Below, one piece after another: positions 27,826 to 37,130 of a stretch of DNA of 47,689 nucleotides. The position numbers and the translations under genes were made by a program. Position 1 is the first letter of the stretch. Every line of letters begins with the position of its first letter. The DNA comes from Andreprevotia lacus DSM 23236. GTDB lineage: Bacteria; Pseudomonadota; Gammaproteobacteria; Burkholderiales; Chitinibacteraceae. The notes beneath the pieces were generated by a model. The model was not told the DNA's origin, made no database searches, and saw only the letters and a program-made list of their open reading frames with translations. Location: the NCBI RefSeq assembly GCF_900176275.1, contig NZ_FWXD01000028.1:1-47689 (forward strand), read 5' to 3'.

Positions 27826-29472
27826 ATGCAGCAAGCCTTTGCCCTCCGGCAAATCGGCTTGGCGGTGGTGTTTGCGCTGCCTGGCCTTGCCTTTGCCCAC
27901 GGCTCGATGGAAGTCCCGGTCAGCCGCGTACTCAACTGTTTCAACGAAGGCCCGGAAGCGCCCAAGTCGGCCGCCTGCCAGGCCGCTGTCGCCGTATCCG
28001 GCCCGCAAATGCTCTATGACTGGAGCGGCGTCAACCAGAACCCCAATGGCAACCACCAGGCCTTCGTGCCGGATGGTCAGCTGTGCGGCGGTGGCAAATC
28101 CAACTATGCCGGCCTGAACCTGGTGCGCAATGACTGGGTGACCAGCCCGATTGCACCGGATGCCAACGGCAACTTTGAATTCATCTACAACGCCCCGGCG
28201 CAGCACCAGACCCTGTACTGGCGTTTGTATCTGACCAAGGACGGCTGGAACAACAGCCACGCGCTGAACTGGAGCGATCTTGAGCAGTTCTGCGAACTGG
28301 GCAATATCGCCGGCGACGCCACCAAGCGCTACCACCTGACCTGCAAGCTGCCGAAGAAGACCGGCAACCACATCCTGTACGCAGTGTGGCAGCGTTCGGA
28401 CAGCCCGGAAGCGTTCTACTCCTGCTCGGACGTGAGCTTCTCGGCCGTGGCTTCGAGCTTCAAGGAACTGGGCCAGATTCGCACCTCCAGCAACCTGGCC
28501 AACGATACCGTCGTCACCTTCCGCCTGTTCAATGCAGCCGGCGGCGACCTCGAATCGATCTCGCAAACCATGTCGTGGGATTCGGTCACCGGCGCGGAAA
28601 TGTTCACCGCCACCAACTGGCCGTACTATCTGGCGCAGAAGGTCAACGGCACCTCCAAGTACGCCGCCATTGGCGTGCTGAACACCACCAACGGCAGCAT
28701 TGCGCCGGTGCAGGACGCACAAGCCAACCGCGTTTACTCGCGTGACGGCAGCAGCTACACCTACGCCATCGACATCAAGGGTGCCAGCGTGACGCCGGCA
28801 CCGACCACCGTGCCGACGGCAGTGCCTACCGCTGTTCCGACAACGGTGCCGACCACCACCCCGACAGCCACGCCCACTGTCGTACCGACAACAGTGCCGA
28901 CCACCGTGCCGGTCACACCGACACCGAAGCCGACCACGGCGCCGACCGTTACCCCGGTACCGACAACGGCACCGACCGGCACGCCGAGCGGTTGCAACGC
29001 GGCATGGGCCAGCGGTTCGACCTACAACGGTGGCGACAAGGTGAGCTACAACGGCCGCAATTACCAGGCCAAGTGGTGGACCCAAGGCAACGTGCCGTCC
29101 AGCAGCAGCGGTGACGGCCAGCCGTGGCAAGACCTGGGCGCCTGCGGCAGCACCACCAGCGTGCCGACCACCGCACCGACCGTAACCCCGGTTCCGACCA
29201 AGGCACCGACACCGGTTCCGACCGTTGCTCCGACCACTGCCCCCACCGCAGTGCCGACCAAGGCGCCGACCCCGATCCCGACAGTAGCCCCGACCGCTGC
29301 ACCGGGTACCTGCGCGGTGGCATGGAAGGAAGGCAGCACTTATCAAGCCGGTGACAAGGTGTCGTACAACGGCATCAACTATCAAGCACTGGTGACCCAC
29401 ACCGCTTACGTGGGCGCCGGCTGGAATCCGGCGGCCAGCACGACTCTGTGGAAATCGCTGGGTAGCTGCTGA
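27826..29472 (+). CDS. Secreted AA10 lytic polysaccharide monooxygenase, GbpA-like, with two CBM5/12-like domains
   Basis: A copper enzyme expected to cleave chitin oxidatively outside the cell. The signal peptide ends in GLAFA, so the mature protein starts with His25, the first histidine-brace ligand; His127 in PAQHQTLYWR is the likely second, and Phe197 in EAFYSCSDV is the usual axial aromatic. The catalytic domain covers about 25-208, and a GbpA domain-2-like segment about 212-318. Two C-terminal modules (390-440 and 496-548) each start and end with Cys and carry the CBM5/12 pattern AW-x-GSTY-x-GGDKVSYNG-x-NYQA. They are joined by Pro/Thr-rich linkers at about 322-388 and 442-494. GAGGAG precedes the ATG. 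It is a single-gene unit with its own terminator; 548 residues. Confidence 0.93.
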   Translation: MQQAFALRQIGLAVVFALPGLAFAHGSMEVPVSRVLNCFNEGPEAPKSAACQAAVAVSGPQMLYDWSGVNQNPNGNHQAFVPDGQLCGGGKSNYAGLNLVRNDWVTSPIAPDANGNFEFIYNAPAQHQTLYWRLYLTKDGWNNSHALNWSDLEQFCELGNIAGDATKRYHLTCKLPKKTGNHILYAVWQRSDSPEAFYSCSDVSFSAVASSFKELGQIRTSSNLANDTVVTFRLFNAAGGDLESISQTMSWDSVTGAEMFTATNWPYYLAQKVNGTSKYAAIGVLNTTNGSIAPVQDAQANRVYSRDGSSYTYAIDIKGASVTPAPTTVPTAVPTAVPTTVPTTTPTATPTVVPTTVPTTVPVTPTPKPTTAPTVTPVPTTAPTGTPSGCNAAWASGSTYNGGDKVSYNGRNYQAKWWTQGNVPSSSSGDGQPWQDLGACGSTTSVPTTAPTVTPVPTKAPTPVPTVAPTTAPTAVPTKAPTPIPTVAPTAAPGTCAVAWKEGSTYQAGDKVSYNGINYQALVTHTAYVGAGWNPAASTTLWKSLGSC

Positions 29473-29507
29473 TCGTCAGAGCAAGCAAGACGATGTAAAG
29501 CGACTTT

Positions 29508-29541
29508 GCCGGAAAGCGCCGACACGCTTTCCGGCTTTTTT
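29508..29541 (+). terminator. Terminator of the LPMO gene
   Basis: An 11-bp stem (GCCGGAAAGCG at 29508-29518, CGCTTTCCGGC at 29525-29535) is followed by six Ts. Confidence 0.9.
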
Positions 29542-29585
29542 GCGCCTGCACGTCATGCATGCCAACGCAATGTTGGCAGCATGCC

Positions 29586-30059
29586 TCAGTCGCTCAATAG
29601 TTCGCGGTGAAGTTGCTGTGGTGGTGCAAAAGGCTTGCTGAAGACAAATGCATGCCCACTCGGCCCGTGTGCCTGCAAATGCGCCAATCGCGCGGCCGCT
29701 TCCACCACCGTTGGCCGGTGGCCTGCCGGCACCCACCACAGCACCGTATAAGCGGTATCCATGCGCTCGAACCACTCACGGCGGCGCTTGAGCACTTCGG
29801 TATGGGCCGAGCGGAATACGTAATCGCTCAGCGCAACCACATCGCGCCAGACCGACATATTGACCAACACTTCCGGCCCGAACGGGCGCAGTGCAGTGGC
29901 ATCGCCCTCCTCATCCTGCAGCCGCCACACAAAACCGGGGCTGGCCTCGGCCAGCGCGTTGATGCGATCCAGGTTGGCCACGAAATCGGCCAGTTCGGGC
30001 GAATCAAGCGGTGCCTTGAGGGTGGCGATATTGACTTGGGCCAGTTCAAATGCGGACAT
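29586..30059 (-). CDS. DUF3291-family protein
   Basis: 157 residues, full length for DUF3291, a family of small cytoplasmic proteins with a predicted dimeric alpha/beta-barrel fold related to antibiotic-biosynthesis monooxygenases. Recognisable blocks are the N-terminal LAQVNIATLKAPLDSPELADFVANLDRINALAEASPGFVWRLQ, NMSVWRDVVALSDYVFRSAHTEVLKRRREWF, and the tail LWWVPAGHRPTVVEAAARLAHLQAHGPS. No cofactor or substrate is known from the sequence. It is convergent with the LPMO gene and separated by 105 bases from the rarD-like gene upstream. The intergenic 30060-30164 shows nothing notable. Confidence 0.8.
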   Translation of the reverse strand: MSAFELAQVNIATLKAPLDSPELADFVANLDRINALAEASPGFVWRLQDEEGDATALRPFGPEVLVNMSVWRDVVALSDYVFRSAHTEVLKRRREWFERMDTAYTVLWWVPAGHRPTVVEAAARLAHLQAHGPSGHAFVFSKPFAPPQQLHRELLSD

Positions 30060-30164
30060 GCGGGGTCTCCATACGCGCCGGAATGGCGTGCGGCGATGCA
30101 GATTCTAGCTGGCCAGCGGGAGCGTGTATGCGGGGATCACCGACCCGCAATCGCCCCAGCGCCA

Positions 30165-31058
30165 TCAGCCCGCTTCGGTCAGCACCGCTGCACGCTGGCG
30201 GCTATGCCAATAACCCTCGATGCTGTACAGCACCAGCGCAGCCCAGATCAGCGAAAAGCCGATCTGCTTGTCGATGCCGAACGGCTCGTGCCACAGCACC
30301 ACGCCCAGCAGCAGTTGCAAGGTCGGGCCGGTGTATTGCAGCAAACCCAGCAGCGAGAGGGGAATGCGCCGCGCACTGGCGGCAAACAGCAACAGCGGCA
30401 CGGCGGTGATCGGCCCGGCCAGCAGTGCCAACCCCTGCACGCCAGTCGAGGCATGCGGGAAGCCTGCCTGGCCGGTGGCAAACAGCCAGCCCAGCGCAGT
30501 GCCAGCCAGCGGGAACAGGATCAGCGTTTCCAGCGACAAACCCTCCAGCGCCCCCAGCGCGGCAGTCTTGCGCAGCAGCCCATAGGTGCCGAACGACGCC
30601 GACAGTACCAGCGCAATCCACGGCAACTGGCCCAGCGAGAATGTCAGCCACGCCACGCCGCCAGCCGCCACGGCAATGGCGCCCCATTGCCCGCGCCGCA
30701 AGCGCTCGTGCAGGAACAGCACGCCCAGCAGCACATTGAACAACGGGTTGACGAAGTAACCCAGGCTGGCATCGACCACCCGGCCGGCATTCACCGCCCA
30801 GATATAGGTAAACCAGTTGATCGACAGCAACAATGCGCTGAGCGTAAAACCCGCCAGCAGGCGCGGCTGGGCAAACGCCGCGCGCAGCCAGCCCCAGTGC
30901 TTGCGCCAGATCAGGATGGCGCCCAGAAACACCAGCGACCACACCATGCGGTGCAGCAATATCTCCAGCGGCGGAATGCCGTGCAGCGATTTGATGTACA
31001 GCGGCAGCAAGCCCCAGATGGTATAGGCGAGCAGGCCGAAGATGATGCCGGTTTGCAT
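30165..31058 (-). CDS. rarD: RarD-type EamA family transporter
   Basis: Inner-membrane protein of the drug/metabolite transporter superfamily, 297 residues with about ten hydrophobic segments. The N-terminus (MQTGIIFGLLAYTIWGLLPLYIKSL) and the internal WFTYIWAVNAGRVVDASLGYFVNPLFNVLLG are characteristic of the RarD subfamily. The ATG at 31058 was chosen over a GTG seven codons earlier because homologues start just before the first membrane segment. Physiological substrates of RarD proteins are not established. It stands alone between DUF3291 and an unknown membrane protein, all on the minus strand. Confidence 0.85.
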   Translation of the reverse strand: MQTGIIFGLLAYTIWGLLPLYIKSLHGIPPLEILLHRMVWSLVFLGAILIWRKHWGWLRAAFAQPRLLAGFTLSALLLSINWFTYIWAVNAGRVVDASLGYFVNPLFNVLLGVLFLHERLRRGQWGAIAVAAGGVAWLTFSLGQLPWIALVLSASFGTYGLLRKTAALGALEGLSLETLILFPLAGTALGWLFATGQAGFPHASTGVQGLALLAGPITAVPLLLFAASARRIPLSLLGLLQYTGPTLQLLLGVVLWHEPFGIDKQIGFSLIWAALVLYSIEGYWHSRQRAAVLTEAG

Positions 31059-31187
31059 GAAATAAACAGTCCTGAGCACGCCGCCGGCGGCAATGCCGGT
31101 GGCAGACTCCCATGCTAGGCTGTTATGGCAACAGCCCCAATTGGGGAAAGCAAGGAATACAGATGTGCTGCCGTCATCACGGTGCAG

Positions 31188-31652
31188 TCAGTATCTAGCC
31201 TCGATGACACGATAGTCATCGTAACGGATACGACAGGCACTTTCGCCCATCGTGAATGGGTTGGGCACAACGGCATAGTAGCTACCGTCCTCCAACTGGA
31301 TATGCGAATTACGCCAACTCATCCACATACGCGCAGCCAGATCGGCCAACAGGCTGGAATGGGGCAACTGCCGTGCTTGCGTGCAGAAGTCGTTGACCCG
31401 ATAACTGGCCAACGCAAAGGCCAGGATATAGCTCACAACCACCAGCAGAAAAACACGCCACAAATGCTGGCGACCATACCAAGTCCCCAGGGCGGCCATC
31501 GGCAATGCAAGCCACATGAAGCGGCTGCCGGCCGGATCCAGTGCCATGGCCCAGAACGCACCAATATTGAAGCCGAAAAACAGACCGAAGCAGAGCTTGC
31601 TGAACAAACGCAGCGCCTCACCAGAAATGATCGGTTTGCGGCTTGCTTGCAT
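31188..31652 (-). CDS. Hypothetical inner-membrane protein
   Basis: 154 residues, not recognised. The ATG at 31652 is preceded by AAAGGA at a good distance; an upstream in-frame start would run through the terminator hairpin of the preceding gene. Three hydrophobic segments are visible at about 19-36, 44-60 and 66-84. A soluble C-terminal half of about 70 residues follows (RVNDFCTQARQLPHSSLLADLAARMWMSW, then an ending rich in Arg, Asp and Tyr). The topology suggests a small membrane anchor with a periplasmic or cytoplasmic tail. Base composition (about 53-55% GC) is lower than that of its neighbours. No function is proposed. Confidence 0.65.
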   Translation of the reverse strand: MQASRKPIISGEALRLFSKLCFGLFFGFNIGAFWAMALDPAGSRFMWLALPMAALGTWYGRQHLWRVFLLVVVSYILAFALASYRVNDFCTQARQLPHSSLLADLAARMWMSWRNSHIQLEDGSYYAVVPNPFTMGESACRIRYDDYRVIEARY

Positions 31653-31667
31653 CAAATCCTTTCCAAT

Positions 31668-31694
31668 AAAAAAGGCATCTTGCGATGCCTTTTT
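31668..31694 (-). terminator. Terminator after the SRPBCC gene
   Basis: AAAAAGGCATC (31669-31679) and GATGCCTTTTT (31684-31694) form an 11-bp stem with a TTGC loop, with a T run on the minus strand. It starts directly after the stop codon at 31697-31699. Confidence 0.88.
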
Positions 31695-31696
31695 CC

Positions 31697-32176
31697 TCAA
31701 CCCAGCTCACCCTGCTCCGCCATCATGCGGATGCGTTGCAGCGCTTCTACATCCATCTGGCGATAGGCCGCTTTGAGGTATGCGGCGTAGTTCGTTTCGC
31801 CCTCTCCGGCGTTCGGATCATGATCCGGCACCGGGGTGTCGTAAATGAAACGCACCAGCAGTTGTTCCGCCTCGGGGGCTTCGATGGTGACGGTGAGCGT
31901 ACCGCCGGCGTGTTGCTCGTTCGGCTCGGTATCGTGGCGCACAGACTGCAAGGGCACCAGCGTGATGCGGTCGCGCACGGTCAACGTGCCCAGCTGCATC
32001 TCGCGCAGCAGGCTGCCCGCGCTACGTTCCAGAATGCGCACCGATTCGATGTGCTCCAGAAACAGGTCGGGCGCTTCGGCACGCAGGATCAGCCCGTTCC
32101 AGAGCTGCTCCAGCGTGAGCGGTTCGACCATGGGATTATCCGGGTCGTTCACCAGCACCAGATGTTCGAAGTACAT
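31697..32176 (-). CDS. SRPBCC (AtaL-like, DUF1857) family protein
   Basis: 159 residues of the START-like SRPBCC fold, AtaL-like branch. The sequence begins MYFEHLVLVNDPDNPMVEPLTLEQLWNGLILRAEAPDLFLE, continues with the conserved VRDRITLVPLQSVRHDTEPNEQHAGGTLTVTIEAPE, and ends with a long C-terminal helix. Such proteins have a hydrophobic ligand-binding cavity, but no ligand is known for this branch. AAGGGGG precedes the ATG. It lies 9 bases downstream of the rhlE stop on the same strand, so it is probably cotranscribed with the helicase gene, and ends at a strong terminator. Confidence 0.8.
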   Translation of the reverse strand: MYFEHLVLVNDPDNPMVEPLTLEQLWNGLILRAEAPDLFLEHIESVRILERSAGSLLREMQLGTLTVRDRITLVPLQSVRHDTEPNEQHAGGTLTVTIEAPEAEQLLVRFIYDTPVPDHDPNAGEGETNYAAYLKAAYRQMDVEALQRIRMMAEQGELG

Positions 32177-32185
32177 CCAGCCCCC

Positions 32186-33922
32186 TTAGTTATAGCGGCG
32201 GCGCGGCGTATCGAACAGCGCAGCCACCGGGCGGCTTTCGTTACTGGTGGGCTGACGCTCGTCCCAGTAGGACGGGTCGCGCTGCTGGCCACCACCACTG
32301 CCACGGCTTTGCTGTTGCTGGTTACCACGGTTGTCGCGATCACCGCGTGCCTTGCCGCCCTGTCCCTGGCCACGCCCCTGGGCGTTGCCACCCTGACCGC
32401 TACCACCCTGACGCTGGCCACCCTGGCCCTGACGTGCCTGACCCTGACCCTGGCCATTGCCCTGACGTGCCCCCTGACCCTGGCCCTGACCTTGACGGCG
32501 CTGGCCCTGGCCCTGGCCTTGCCCTTGACGCGGCTGACCCTGGCGACGGTTCTGGCCGGCTTCGCCCCCCTGTCCACCGGCTTGACCAGCACCGGCACCG
32601 CCTTGTGCTGCAGGCTGGCCGTCGGCTTGCGCCGGGCGCTGCTGACGCGGTGGCCGCTTGGCTTGCTGGCCGGCCTCACCGCCTTCACGACGCGGCTTTT
32701 GCTGGCGCTGGCCTTGGCCCTGACGCTGCCCACCCTGGCCCTGGCCACGGCGGCCATTGACGATCGGTTCGGCCTTGATGGTCGGATCGGGCTCGAAACC
32801 TTCGATCACTTCGCTCGGAATCTCGCGCTTGATCAAGCGCTCGATGTCGTACAGCAACTTGGTTTCATCGACACAGACCAGCGAGATCGCCTCGCCCTCC
32901 GCGCCGGCACGGCCTGTACGGCCAATACGGTGCACATAATCTTCCGGCACATTGGGCAACTCGTAGTTCACCACGTGCGGCAGTTCGTCGATGTCGATAC
33001 CGCGTGCAGCAATGTCGGTCGCAACCAGCACCTGCAGGGTGCCGGCCTTGAATTCGCTCAGCGCTCGGGTGCGCGCGCCCTGGCTCTTGTTACCGTGGAT
33101 GGCCAGCGAAGTGATGCCGTCCTTGTCCAGCTGTTCGGCCAGACGATTGGCACCATGCTTGGTGCGGGTGAACACCAGCACCTGGAACCAGTTGTGCTGC
33201 TTGATCAGGTGCGCCAACAGCTGGCGCTTCTTGTCGCGGTCCACCGGGTGCACGCGCTGGGCAATGGTTTCTGCGGTGGCATTGCGGCGGGCCACTTCGA
33301 TCAGTGCCGGTTTGTCCAGCAGCTTGTCGGCCAGTGCCTTGATTTCATCCGAGAAAGTGGCCGAGAACAGCAGGTTCTGGCGCTTTGCCGGCAACAAGGC
33401 CAGCACTTTCTTGATGTCGTGCACAAAGCCCATGTCCAGCATGCGGTCGGCTTCGTCCAGCACCAGGATTTCGATGTGCGACAGATCAACCGTCTTTTGC
33501 GACACGTGATCCAGCAGACGGCCGGGTGTGGCCACCAGAATATCGATGCGGCCCTTGAGCGCCTTGATCTGCGGGTTGATGGCAACGCCACCGAACATCA
33601 CCATCGATTTCAGGTTGGTGTTCTTGCCGTATTCGCGCACGCTTTCTTCCACCTGCGCGGCCAGTTCACGCGTCGGGGTAAGGATCAGCGCACGGATGCC
33701 GCTCTTGGTACCTTCTGCCGGCGCGCGTTGCGACAGCAGTTGCAAAATGGGTAGCGTGAAACCGGCGGTTTTACCGGTACCGGTCTGCGCACCGGCAAGC
33801 AGATCGCCGCCGGAAAGGATGGCCGGAATGGCCTGGGTCTGAATCGGTGTCGGCTCGGTATAGCCGCGTTCGGCAACTGCGCGTACCAGCGCATCATCCA
33901 GACCTAGGGAAGCAAAAGACAT
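32186..33922 (-). CDS. rhlE: DEAD-box RNA helicase, RhlE type, with long Gln/Gly/Arg-rich tail
   Basis: ATP-dependent RNA helicase for ribosome assembly or mRNA turnover. It has 578 residues from the ATG at 33922. The Q motif ends at Gln28; motif I AQTGTGKT is at 45-52, Ia PTREL at 83-87, TPGR at 132-135, DEAD at 156-159, SAT at 187-189, and HRIGRTGR at 331-338. After about residue 388 comes a roughly 175-residue low-complexity tail of GQGQ, RQGQ and GGQ units, ending with [14 protein letters not shown], a conserved RhlE-type terminus. The tail is predicted to be disordered and RNA-binding. Frames running far upstream of this ATG are not conserved and were rejected. A good promoter lies about 135 bases upstream. 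Confidence 0.93.
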   Translation of the reverse strand: MSFASLGLDDALVRAVAERGYTEPTPIQTQAIPAILSGGDLLAGAQTGTGKTAGFTLPILQLLSQRAPAEGTKSGIRALILTPTRELAAQVEESVREYGKNTNLKSMVMFGGVAINPQIKALKGRIDILVATPGRLLDHVSQKTVDLSHIEILVLDEADRMLDMGFVHDIKKVLALLPAKRQNLLFSATFSDEIKALADKLLDKPALIEVARRNATAETIAQRVHPVDRDKKRQLLAHLIKQHNWFQVLVFTRTKHGANRLAEQLDKDGITSLAIHGNKSQGARTRALSEFKAGTLQVLVATDIAARGIDIDELPHVVNYELPNVPEDYVHRIGRTGRAGAEGEAISLVCVDETKLLYDIERLIKREIPSEVIEGFEPDPTIKAEPIVNGRRGQGQGGQRQGQGQRQQKPRREGGEAGQQAKRPPRQQRPAQADGQPAAQGGAGAGQAGGQGGEAGQNRRQGQPRQGQGQGQGQRRQGQGQGQGARQGNGQGQGQARQGQGGQRQGGSGQGGNAQGRGQGQGGKARGDRDNRGNQQQQSRGSGGGQQRDPSYWDERQPTSNESRPVAALFDTPRRRYN

Positions 33923-34057
33923 AGAGTTTTCCGATGGAAAGATACAGTTGTCCCGGGTGGACGCAGGTTTGCGAGAAGCAGAACTCGGGACGGTATTACA
34001 GCCACATGCCGGCAAGGAGCCGGTCATTGCGTCGGGCTGATCAAGGTTTATGCGGGG

Positions 34058-34086
34058 AGTATAAGGCAGGATGCGCGGTTTACCAA
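34058..34086 (-). promoter_or_regulatory. Promoter of rhlE
   Basis: On the minus strand, TTGGTA (34086-34081) and TATACT (34063-34058) are spaced by exactly 17 bases. Transcription would begin near 34051 and give a leader of about 130 bases before the ATG. That leader contains a CCGGC/GCCGG hairpin near 34003-34017. A long leader could allow temperature or autoregulatory control. Confidence 0.65.
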
Positions 34087-34131
34087 GCGCGATACTTGCA
34101 CATTCCGCCTGCCCCGCCAGAATGCACCGTG

Positions 34132-35751
34132 CTAGCCGACCCGGAAACGCCCGATCTCGCCCGACAATTTCTGCGTCAGCTGACTGAGTGTTTGCGCGGC
34201 ATCGTCCATGGCGCCGACGGCAGCGGCGTTCTCCTCGGCCATCTGCGCGATCTGCTCGACCCGCTTGGCGATTTCCTGGCTGCCCACGCGCTGCTCGCCC
34301 AATGCCTCGCTGATCTGTGCTACCGCATTGCCGGTTTCGACGCAATGCGCGCGGATGCGCTCGATCACCTCACCGGCGCCATTGGCGACCTGCGCGCACG
34401 CGTTGACCTGCTGCGTGGTATGGCCCATGGTGCTGACCGAATGTTCGGATTGGGTGCGGATGGCGGCGATCTTCTGCTCAATTTCGACAGTGGCCTGTGC
34501 GGTACGTTCGGCCAGCTTGCGCACCTCGTCGGCCACCACGGCAAAGCCGCGCCCTTGCTCACCCGCCCGCGCGGCCTCGATGGCGGCATTGAGCGCCAGC
34601 AGATTGGTCTGTTCGGCCACGCCGCGTATCACCTGCACGATGCTGGCGATGCGCTGCGTTTCCTGCCCCAGCTCACCCACGATGCCGGCCGCCTCACCCA
34701 CGGCCTGGTCGATGATCTGGATTTCACGCACCGCCGATTGAATCTGTCCCTGCCCCTCTTCGGCCAGCTTGCGGGTGGCCGTGCCCAGTTCGCGCGCGGA
34801 GGTAGCGCTATCGGCCACCACATTGATGCTGACCGTCACTTCCTCTACCCCGGCGGCAATGCCGGTGGTCACCTGGCTTTGCACATCGCTGGCGCGCGAC
34901 AGCTCCTGACTGGTACCGGCCAGCTTGGTGGCCTCCTGGCTCACCGAGCCCATCACCTGCCGTGCCTGCAGCAGCAGATGCTGGATGCGTTCGGCCAGCG
35001 CATCATAGGCCTGGCCTATGCTGTCCAGCTCATCCTTGCCCAGCAGCCCCACGCGCAAGGTCAAGTCACTGTGCTCGCGGCTGCGTTGCAGCGTTTCGGT
35101 CAGCCGGCCCAGCTTGCTGCTGATGGTTTTGAGCAGCCAGATACTCATACCCGCACCCAGCACCATGGCCAGCCCCAGCGACACCCAGGTCACCACCAGC
35201 GTCTGCCGATAGTTGCTCTGTGCAACGGCGTAATTGTTGGCTGCCTCCTTGAGCTGCAGGTCGACCAGCTGGCTGATGTCATCCGTCACCGGGTCGATGG
35301 CGGGGTAAAGCTTGTGGCGGGCAAACTGGTTGATGGCCTCGCCATCCTTGCCGGCAATCAACTGCTTCAACTCACCGACAGCGGCATCAGCCTTGGCCAT
35401 GCGAGCCTTGGCATCGGCCACCAGCCTCGTTTCCTCGCCGGTCATTTCGGTAGCGGCATACGCCTGCCATTCGGCATGCAAACGGGCATCGGCCTCGTCC
35501 ACCGCCTTGGCGGCCGCCGCGGCATCAAGCACGCCATAGTTGAGTTTGTGCGTGGTATCGACAATATTGACCGCATACATGTCCGACACGATCTTGAGCT
35601 GCTTGAGCGGCACCACGCGGTCGTTATAGGTCGACTTGAAATGATCATTGGTCTCCGCCAGCACCAGCAGGCCGTGTAGCCCGACCACGAGCAACAACGC
35701 CAGCAGTACGCCGGCCAGCATTACCAGTTTTGCGCGGATGCCCATCGCCAT
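34132..35751 (-). CDS. Methyl-accepting chemotaxis protein
   Basis: Transmembrane chemoreceptor, 539 residues. TM1 is at about 8-31. A periplasmic four-helix-bundle sensor (4HB_MCP type) covers about 35-183, and TM2 about 184-207. A HAMP domain follows to about 260, then the long cytoplasmic coiled-coil with the conserved hairpin tip [42 protein letters not shown] at 376-417. No C-terminal NWETF-type pentapeptide for CheR/CheB docking is seen. The ligand is unknown. The start is uncertain by two codons (MAMG: 35751 or 35745). It is divergent from the dienelactone hydrolase gene and no other chemotaxis gene is nearby. Confidence 0.93.
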   Translation of the reverse strand: MAMGIRAKLVMLAGVLLALLLVVGLHGLLVLAETNDHFKSTYNDRVVPLKQLKIVSDMYAVNIVDTTHKLNYGVLDAAAAAKAVDEADARLHAEWQAYAATEMTGEETRLVADAKARMAKADAAVGELKQLIAGKDGEAINQFARHKLYPAIDPVTDDISQLVDLQLKEAANNYAVAQSNYRQTLVVTWVSLGLAMVLGAGMSIWLLKTISSKLGRLTETLQRSREHSDLTLRVGLLGKDELDSIGQAYDALAERIQHLLLQARQVMGSVSQEATKLAGTSQELSRASDVQSQVTTGIAAGVEEVTVSINVVADSATSARELGTATRKLAEEGQGQIQSAVREIQIIDQAVGEAAGIVGELGQETQRIASIVQVIRGVAEQTNLLALNAAIEAARAGEQGRGFAVVADEVRKLAERTAQATVEIEQKIAAIRTQSEHSVSTMGHTTQQVNACAQVANGAGEVIERIRAHCVETGNAVAQISEALGEQRVGSQEIAKRVEQIAQMAEENAAAVGAMDDAAQTLSQLTQKLSGEIGRFRVG

Positions 35752-35888
35752 ACCCCAGATCGTAAGCCGTATACCCTCTGATGCCCGTTATAGCGGAGCA
35801 GCTGTAAGCCTGCCAGCAAGAATGTCCATATCTTGCGCTATGCTGTGGAAGCCTCTGCCCATGCCAACCTCGCCAAGGGAGTTTTGCA

Positions 35889-36746
35889 ATGAACGATGTG
35901 TTGCCCCGTGTCACCCTCACCCGTCGCACATTGCTTGCCACGGGTGTATCGCTGGGAATTGCCAGTGGTTTTGCCCGCGCCGTGTCGCCGGTGGCAGACA
36001 GCACCATCTATACCGACGCCAGCGGGCTGGACCTGGGCCAGGGTAGCGTTGAGGTCGAAGGCGGCAAGCTGCCCCTTTATTACGCCCGCCCGGCTGGCGG
36101 CACCCAGTTGCCGGTGGTGATCGTGGTGCAGGAAGTCTTCGGCGTGCACGAACACATCCAGGACCTGTGCCGCCGCCTGGCACGGCAGGGCTATCTGGCG
36201 GTGGCGCCCGAGCTGTACTTCCGCCAGGGCGATCCGCGCCAGTACAGCGATATCAGCGAGCTGATGAGCAAGATCGTCTCGCAGGTGCCCGACGCCCAGG
36301 TGCTGGCCGATCTGGACCAGACCGTGGCTTGGGCGGGTAACCATGGCGGAGACGCTCAGCGCGTGGCGCTCACCGGTTTCTGCTGGGGGGGCCGCATTGC
36401 CTGGCTGTATGCCACGCACAACCCCAAGCTGAAAGCCATCGCCGCGTGGTATGGCAGATTGATGGGGCAGCCCTCGGCCAACAACCCGCAGCAGCCGATT
36501 GATCTGGTGAAACAGCTCAAGGTGCCGGTGATGGGGTTTTACGGTGGCAAGGACCAGGGCATCACGCAAGATAGCGTGGGCAAGATGCGTGCCGCCTTGC
36601 AGGCTGCCGGGCGTTTCGACGTGCTTAATGTTTACCCGGAAGCCGGCCACGGCTTCAATGCCGACTACCGCGCCAGCTACAACGCTGCCGCCGCGACGGA
36701 TGCCTGGGCCAAGATGCTGGCGTTTTTCCGCCACCACGGGGTTTGA
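35889..36746 (+). CDS. Dienelactone hydrolase family protein, exported
   Basis: Alpha/beta hydrolase of the dienelactone hydrolase type, 285 residues. The N-terminus TRRTLLATGVSLGIASGFARA carries twin arginines before a hydrophobic stretch and looks like a Tat signal peptide ending near ARA-V. The catalytic triad is visible: Cys165 in GFCWGGR, Asp222 in GGKDQGI, and His254 in AGHGFNADY. The substrate is unknown; members hydrolyse lactones or esters. AAGGGAG lies about 8 bases before the ATG. It is a single-gene unit followed by a bidirectional terminator shared with the sugE gene. Confidence 0.88.
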   Translation: MNDVLPRVTLTRRTLLATGVSLGIASGFARAVSPVADSTIYTDASGLDLGQGSVEVEGGKLPLYYARPAGGTQLPVVIVVQEVFGVHEHIQDLCRRLARQGYLAVAPELYFRQGDPRQYSDISELMSKIVSQVPDAQVLADLDQTVAWAGNHGGDAQRVALTGFCWGGRIAWLYATHNPKLKAIAAWYGRLMGQPSANNPQQPIDLVKQLKVPVMGFYGGKDQGITQDSVGKMRAALQAAGRFDVLNVYPEAGHGFNADYRASYNAAAATDAWAKMLAFFRHHGV

Positions 36747-36760
36747 GCCGCCTGAAACAA

Positions 36761-36790
36761 AAGAAGCCGGCAAGCGCCGGCTTCTTTGTT
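36761..36790 (+). terminator. Bidirectional terminator between the dienelactone hydrolase gene and sugE
   Basis: AAGAAGCCGGC (36761-36771) and GCCGGCTTCTT (36776-36786) form an 11-bp stem with an AAGC loop. It is T-rich downstream on the plus strand and followed by TTGTTT on the minus strand, so it can serve both convergent genes. Confidence 0.85.
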
Positions 36791-36809
36791 GTGCAGTGCA
36801 TGGCGTCTG

Positions 36810-37130
36810 CTATGACACGGCTTTCAGCCCCACCACGCCGCCCACAATCAGCGCCAGGAAAAACAGCCGCGCTGCGCTCATGCCATCTCCAAACCAGATG
36901 ATGCTGCCTATGGTCACGCCGATGGCGCCCAGCCCGGTCCAGATCGCATAGGCGGTGCCGGCCGGAATGCCGCGCATGGCGAAAGACAGCAAGGCCATGT
37001 TCACAAAGGACAGCGCGATCGAGCCGGCCACCACCCACGGGCTGGGATGCAGTTGTACATATTTGAGCGACAGCGCCCAGATGATCTCGGTGACGACGGC
37101 CAGCGCCAGAATCAACCAATGACTTGCCAT
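36810..37130 (-). CDS. sugE: Small multidrug resistance family exporter, SugE/Gdx type
   Basis: 106 residues with four transmembrane helices. The N-terminal MASHWLILALAVVTEIIWALSLKY contains the essential membrane glutamate (Glu15) in the TEIIWALSLK context. GTAYAIWTGLGAIG and IIWFGDGMSAARLFFLALIVGGVVGLK are typical of the SugE/Gdx branch, whose characterised members export guanidinium in exchange for protons. The ATG at 37130 gives the standard length; longer upstream frames are not conserved. The 140-base leader was inspected for a guanidine riboswitch without a convincing match. Confidence 0.9.
   Translation of the reverse strand: MASHWLILALAVVTEIIWALSLKYVQLHPSPWVVAGSIALSFVNMALLSFAMRGIPAGTAYAIWTGLGAIGVTIGSIIWFGDGMSAARLFFLALIVGGVVGLKAVS

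Noticed and set aside
28790-29300. ACCGACCG-type repeats as a non-coding repeat array
   Set aside because: They encode the Pro/Thr linkers of the secreted LPMO in frame.
31685-33754. Plus-strand frame of about 690 codons opposite rhlE and the SRPBCC gene
   Set aside because: It spans two well-identified minus-strand genes and their terminator. Its Thr/Leu/Ala runs are the antisense of the Gly/Gln tail.
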